From Chionoecetes opilio (lineage: Eukaryota > Arthropoda > Malacostraca > Decapoda > Majidae): a stretch of 64,000 bases of DNA. Below the pieces are notes generated by a model. The model had not been told where the DNA came from and ran no database searches. It was given only the letters and a program-made list of their open reading frames with translations. Position numbers and translations under genes: made by a program. How positions within the stretch are numbered: position 1 is the stretch's first letter; each line of letters begins with the position of its first letter. Where the stretch lies: positions 1-64,000 of the forward strand of contig JACEEZ010020889.1 of assembly GCA_016584305.1 (NCBI GenBank). Direction: 5' to 3'. Shown piece by piece: positions 60,060 to 64,000 of the stretch.

Positions 60060-61720
60060 ATGTTTAACAACTTAACAACTGTCATCAGCTGTTTTGGTAT
60101 TCGCAGGGGAGATTGATGACGTCAGAGTTGACGTTAACACACTAAAACAAGGCAACTGCCTATAAGGTGGTGTTAAGGAAGCCACGTACATAAAAATACT
60201 CGTAAATTGAGTATATATGATGTTTTCTGACTCAAGAACTGAACAGGGCAAGTATACAAACGAAATTAGGCCATATAACAAACCCAGGCGCTTGTGGTGA
60301 TGGGCCAAGAGTGGTGAGCGCGGCATCTCGAACCGCCGGGCCGGGTAGCGATGCCAGACAGCACTACGCAATACGCATGGCTCTGTGGCAGACTGCAGGT
60401 ATAGTGGCGTGCCCTTTTCCTTGATTAACCCTTTCACGCACGGTGACGCGATCGCGTCAAAACGGGCCCGTCTGCAATCTGAGCTTTTGACGCGAATTGC
60501 GTCAAAAAGTAAAAAATTCGCCAAAAATAAAGTATTTATCAGAATTGCGTCAAAAGTTTTTGCGTCAAAGATCCAACCTAGACCTATAAAATAAACTAAT
60601 TGTCAACTCGCTCGTGTGAGTGGATGTGAAATAATAAGGGTTTGTGTGTCAGTTTCCACTCAGCAGGCAGCCTATGCGCGCGAATTGTCGTCCCTTTAAA
60701 ATGTGTCCCGAGCTGACCATAATGACCATATGATGAAAATTATAATGGTAGCGTTGGAATCCTCATAAAAATCCGCTTTTATTGGCATATAAACCATAAA
60801 AAGTTCACTCAGGAAGTTTCGAGCTACAAAGTGGTGAACGTAGGTATTTCGTATTTCTCTTTACTCAATATTTTTTCAGATTCGGTAAATTCCGCTATTT
60901 ATTTGCATTTGTTGTTATATATTTTTTTCATAAGGCAGAATAATCTCTTGCAAAACCAATGATATATAATAACCCCAGGAAAAAAGAATACACGTTGGTG
61001 AAATTGATAACATAAAAAAATTATTCGCCGCACAGTCTGGCCATTTCGCGGGGCCCCTTAGGGAGCATAAGACGGATGTTGCAGTGGACGGAAAAACTTA
61101 TTAAACTTTTCGTGCGTGAAAGGGTTAAAACATTAGCCCTTGTCCATCCAGTAGTGAATGGGTACCGGGTGTTAGCCGGGGGTTTGTGACCCGCCTCCCG
61201 GGGTGGTGGCTTCCCCCAACACTAAAAAAGGAAGGCGAGCTACGAATATATATCAAGCGAAAAAGATCACAAGAAGAAGAAGAGCGCCCTATTACTCGGA
61301 AGGAATAATTAATAGCTAGAATACAAGGAAGAACAAGCCACCGGCGTGTTACCCGCGTATATGTGGAGGTGAAAACAAGTGTTGAAGCGACGGAGGTGAC
61401 ACAGGGGATGAAGGAATGATGGAATAAGCTAGAGAATATAAATAAGTACAATGTAGATGGAAAGACCTTGAAAATGCAGGCCGCGGCTGCCTTGTGATTG
61501 GCTGACACGTTTGAGACGCAATCTGATTGGCTGGCACGTTTGTTTTTACACAATTGTGATTCGCTGGCGAGGCTGTGACGTCATTGTAGTCGCTCAGCCA
61601 ATCAGCTTTGAACAACCGTGTACCGTCACTGCCATGTCTCGTATGTACACTACACCCACTAACGCCGGGGTGTAGAAATAGAGGGATATTGGTAGCAACA
61701 CCTGGCTTAGATCGCTCTAG
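60060..61720 (-). repeat. Large interspersed repeat (family C), minus orientation
   Basis: The reverse complement matches 63240-64000 over most of its length: TATCCCTCTATTTCTA, ACGAGACATGGCAGTG, GAGCGACTACAATGACG, AGCGCCTGGGTTTGTT-type words, GCCTAATTTCGTTTGTATAC, TTGCCCTGTTCAGTT and GAGTCAGAAAACATCATATA. It includes a SINE-like body (61136-61220) and is interrupted by a TTAA element (60429-61124). No gene recognised. Confidence 0.75.
60425..61128. mobile_element. piggyBac-like TTAA MITE
   Basis: The element 60429-61124 (696 bp) starts CCCTTTCACGCACG and ends with its exact complement, flanked by TTAA at 60425-60428 and 61125-61128. CCC ends with TTAA fit piggyBac. The left part is rich in GCGTCAAAA words and has a perfect palindrome TGACGCGATCGCGTCA (60444-60459). 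No transposase. Confidence 0.82.
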
Positions 61721-61852
61721 TCCTGAATTAAATGTTACGGCATGAATAATTTTATGTTGTGATATTAGTACCCGTGTCACTTTCAGTTCATGGCTACCGA
61801 TCTGGACCGAAAAGCCCTTGCTGAAGTGTTCATGACTCTGGGTTCAATGGCG

Positions 61853-62205
61853 TCGAGACATCATGGCATAGTAGTAGGTCAGGAATCGGGCATAGTTCAC
61901 CTTGTCATAGGCAAAACACCACGGTATCATCTGTCGGATTGCTCCTAGGTGAAGCATCCAGTTGCCTTCTCTGGAGGCTCGAACCAGGTCCAGCATGATC
62001 TCAACCATGTCCAGGTATGACATCCAGAATGCTGAGAGGTTGTGTTCATCTCTTAGGGTCTCAAGATAAACTTGGAAGAGCTTCAGGATATGTGTGCATG
62101 ATTCACTCTCCATCAGCTCTTGAAAGGTTCCCTGAGACACATTGCTGTGGAAGCTGTTGATGTTCTTCAGTGTTCCATCCAGATGGTGTATGTCCCTTGA
62201 ATGGT
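61853..62205 (-). pseudogene. Fragment of the multicopy CXC/PIN-type protein (middle region)
   Basis: An open minus-strand frame of about 115 codons (ATG at 62138, homology likely from about 62205). Legible words are LSAFWMSYLDMVEIMLDLV, RASREGNWMLHLGAIRQMIP and WCFAYDKVNYARFLTYYYAM, ending MMSRRH then stop. I recognise this as the conserved central part of the same multicopy, unassigned protein family whose C-terminal PIN-like/CXC half is at 40.8-42.6 kb. It is truncated at both ends. Function unknown. The linkage rests on memory of family architecture, not on shared sequence here. Confidence 0.5.
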
Positions 62206-62214
62206 TTATGAAAT

Positions 62215-62640
62215 TTATGAATATGTTTATGAAATATGAAATAAACCCCTAAATATGGGGAAACTTGAAATATACATCGGAATAACTCTTGTAGAGAATC
62301 AAATTAGCTACAAGAGCTGTTAGAATATATTTTTCAATTTCTCCCATATTTAGGGATTTATTCCAGATTTATGGGAAAATACCCAAAATTAATTTTTTTT
62401 AGGGTAAATCCCAAAATATGAGGAAATTTGAAAAATACCTAGGAACAACTCTGGTAGAGAATCAAATTCTACATAGGTGTCCAAAGTTTCGCAACGATCG
62501 TGTGATTGATTTTAAAGAAAATGAGGAAAACCCCGAGCGTCACGCTGAAAATCTTTTTTTATGGGTAGCACCCCCATTGCATCAAAAAATCAGACTAAGC
62601 TACCAGTGCGGGAAGGCTATCATATCTTAATGTATTTACA
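62215..62640. repeat. Direct and inverted repeats of a 55-bp motif
   Basis: GGAAACTTGAAATATAC..GGAATAACTCTTGTAGAG (62258-62305) is repeated as GGAAATTTGAAAAATAC.. (62421-62470), and AATAAACCCCTAAATATGGG (62240-62260) is inverted at 62335-62362. AT-rich, non-coding. Confidence 0.6.
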
Positions 62641-62789
62641 GTCACTCTATAAACATTTTAGTACCATTCGTGTTTAGTCACCCCAGGTGGTACCGATATC
62701 TGGCCTGGCTCATGGACTAATAGGGGTTCCTTGGAATATGAAAAATTAGTACAGGGGTTCCTCCAAGGTGTAAAGGTTGGGAATCACTG

Positions 62790-63200
62790 ATGTAGGGTGA
62801 TGGGTAATGGGTGAGTGAATGGGTGGGGTGATGGGTAATGGGTGTGGGGTGATGGGTGAGTGAATGGGTGGGGGGTGATGGGTGATGGAATAGATGGGGG
62901 TGATGGGAAATGGGTGAGTGAATGGGTGTGTGGTGATGGGTAATGGGTGAGTGAATGGGTGGGGGGTGATGGGTAATGGGTGTGTGAATGGGTGGGGGCT
63001 GATGGGTAATGGGTGAGTGAATGGGTTGGGGGTGATGTGAATGGGTTGGCGTTAATACATACAATCATGATTTCAGGAAAGCTAGAATGGGCTATCTGGA
63101 GCGTCTGTGTTTGGTGGGCCTTCGGCCCACCAAACAGACCAATAGCCCTCCGCAGGAGCTAGCCAAAAAGTCCGCCCGGAGGGCGGCTTTGCGGCTAGTA
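62790..63200 (-). repeat. Family A, copy 4 (minus orientation, 3'-truncated)
   Basis: The minisatellite (62790-63045, as GGGTGATGGGTAATGGGTG words), the CTATCTGGAG segment, the hairpin GGTGGGCCTTCGGCCCACC (63115-63133) and the CCGCCCGGAGGGCGG hairpin (63172-63186) end in GCGGCTAGTA near 63200. The A-rich and (CA)n end present in other copies is absent. Confidence 0.75.
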
Positions 63201-63239
63201 GACCATATAACTCAAATTCGCCTATTAAAAAATTATTTT

Positions 63240-64000
63240 CATATTGTCACGGCGGACTCTCCCCTTAACAATATCCCTCTATTTCTATATCCCGGCGTTA
63301 GTGGGTATTCACATACGAGACATGGCAGTGGCGGTACATGGTTGTTGATAGCTGAGTGGCTGAGCGACTACAATGACGAAACAGCTTCGCCAGCGAATCA
63401 CAGTATTTCTCAAAAAGTTTCAGGCAATCACAAGGCTTCCACGCTCTCAGCTTTGTTTACAAATTTATCGTCCACACCAAAATCAGCTGTCCGTACTTAA
63501 TTCTCAAAAAGTAAGTCATTCCATAATTCCTTCTTTCCCTGTGTCACCTTCGGCAACACATGTTTCCACCTCCACACATTCCTTATATTCTCCAGCTATT
63601 CCATCATTCCTTCTTTCCCTGCCACACCCCCGGCTAACACACGGTGCCCATTCACTGCTGGGTGGACAGGGGCTCGGTTTATAATCAAGGAAAAGTGCAC
63701 AGTGCACACCACATACGTGTAGGTGCTGTCTGCCACAGAGCCATGCGTGGTGGTGTCTGGCATCGCTAGTCGCTACTCGGCGGGTCGAGATTCCGCTCTC
63801 ACCACTCTTGGCACATCACAAAACAAACTCACCACAAGCGCCTGGGTTTGTTGTATGGCCTAATTTCGTTTGTATACTTGCCCTGTTCAGTTGTTGAGTC
63901 AGAAAACATCATATATACTAAATTTGTGAGGATTTTTATGTACGTAGTACCTTAACATCACCATACAGGCAGTTGCCGTATTTTAGCGTGTGAACAACAA
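63240..64000 (+). repeat. Large interspersed repeat (family C), plus orientation, cut by window end
   Basis: Inverted counterpart of 60060-61720 without the TTAA insertion, confirming that site as empty in this copy (GGTTTATAATCAAGGAAAAG lies near the corresponding position). SINE-like body words (CCATTCACTGCTGGGTGGAC) at about 63645-63666. Confidence 0.75.

Overview
This window looks like non-coding, repeat-choked nuclear DNA from an arthropod, most likely a decapod crustacean. The evidence is long (TC)n/(GA)n, (CA)n and (TA)n microsatellites, a short interstitial block of the arthropod telomere unit (GGTTA)n, many tRNA-derived SINEs, decayed non-LTR retrotransposons with a 'YADD..IHS' reverse transcriptase core, and intron-containing coding sequence. 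There is no bacterial-style gene organisation, no rRNA and no CRISPR array. Nearly everything recognisable is a mobile element or its debris. The single convincing host gene is a small secreted Gly/Arg-rich peptide gene at about 36.9-39.0 kb with a TATA box, a three-residue first exon and a signal-peptide exon.

Layout: 0-7 kb holds repeat family 'A' (hairpins plus a minisatellite plus a (CA)n tail), a 338-bp Harbinger-type fold-back MITE, a second fold-back and a 40-bp minisatellite. At 7.1-26.1 kb a block of about 9.5 kb is present twice, head to tail. Each copy contains a jockey-type LINE, a tRNA-SINE on the minus strand and (TA)n tracts. The second copy is full of small indels and inflated homopolymers, suggesting false duplication by unpolished sequence. 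At 26-31 kb there is a SINE, a long (GA)n tract and a second LINE split cleanly by a TTAA-flanked element. At 30.8-36.1 kb two family-A copies lie head to tail, and the second carries a TTAA-flanked DNA transposon with a decayed Kolobok/Mutator-like transposase. At 36.9-39 kb lies the Gly-rich gene, with a TTAA MITE in its likely second intron.

At 39.8-43.7 kb a SINE precedes a decayed gene for a PIN-like/CXC protein flanked by inverted arms of about 610 bp. At 43.7-50.5 kb a 1.15-kb block is repeated 5.5 kb apart. One copy is followed by a hAT transposon (8-bp TSD) whose BED zinc-finger exon is itself split by another inverted-repeat element. At 51.9-54.9 kb is a 3-kb element with inverted termini of about 320 bp that encodes remnants of a second CXC protein. 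At 54.9-55.8 kb is a TAA-flanked Harbinger-type element carrying hairpins. At 56-64 kb are further repeats, a piggyBac-like TTAA MITE, a large inverted repeat and a third fragment (61.85-62.2 kb) that I associate with the same CXC/PIN protein family.

The strongest candidate for something undescribed is this protein family. Three decayed fragments from different parts of what looks like a large multidomain protein occur within 22 kb, two of them bracketed by long inverted repeats. I do not recognise a standard transposase in any of them. Functional statements rest on motif reading by eye; no database search was possible.
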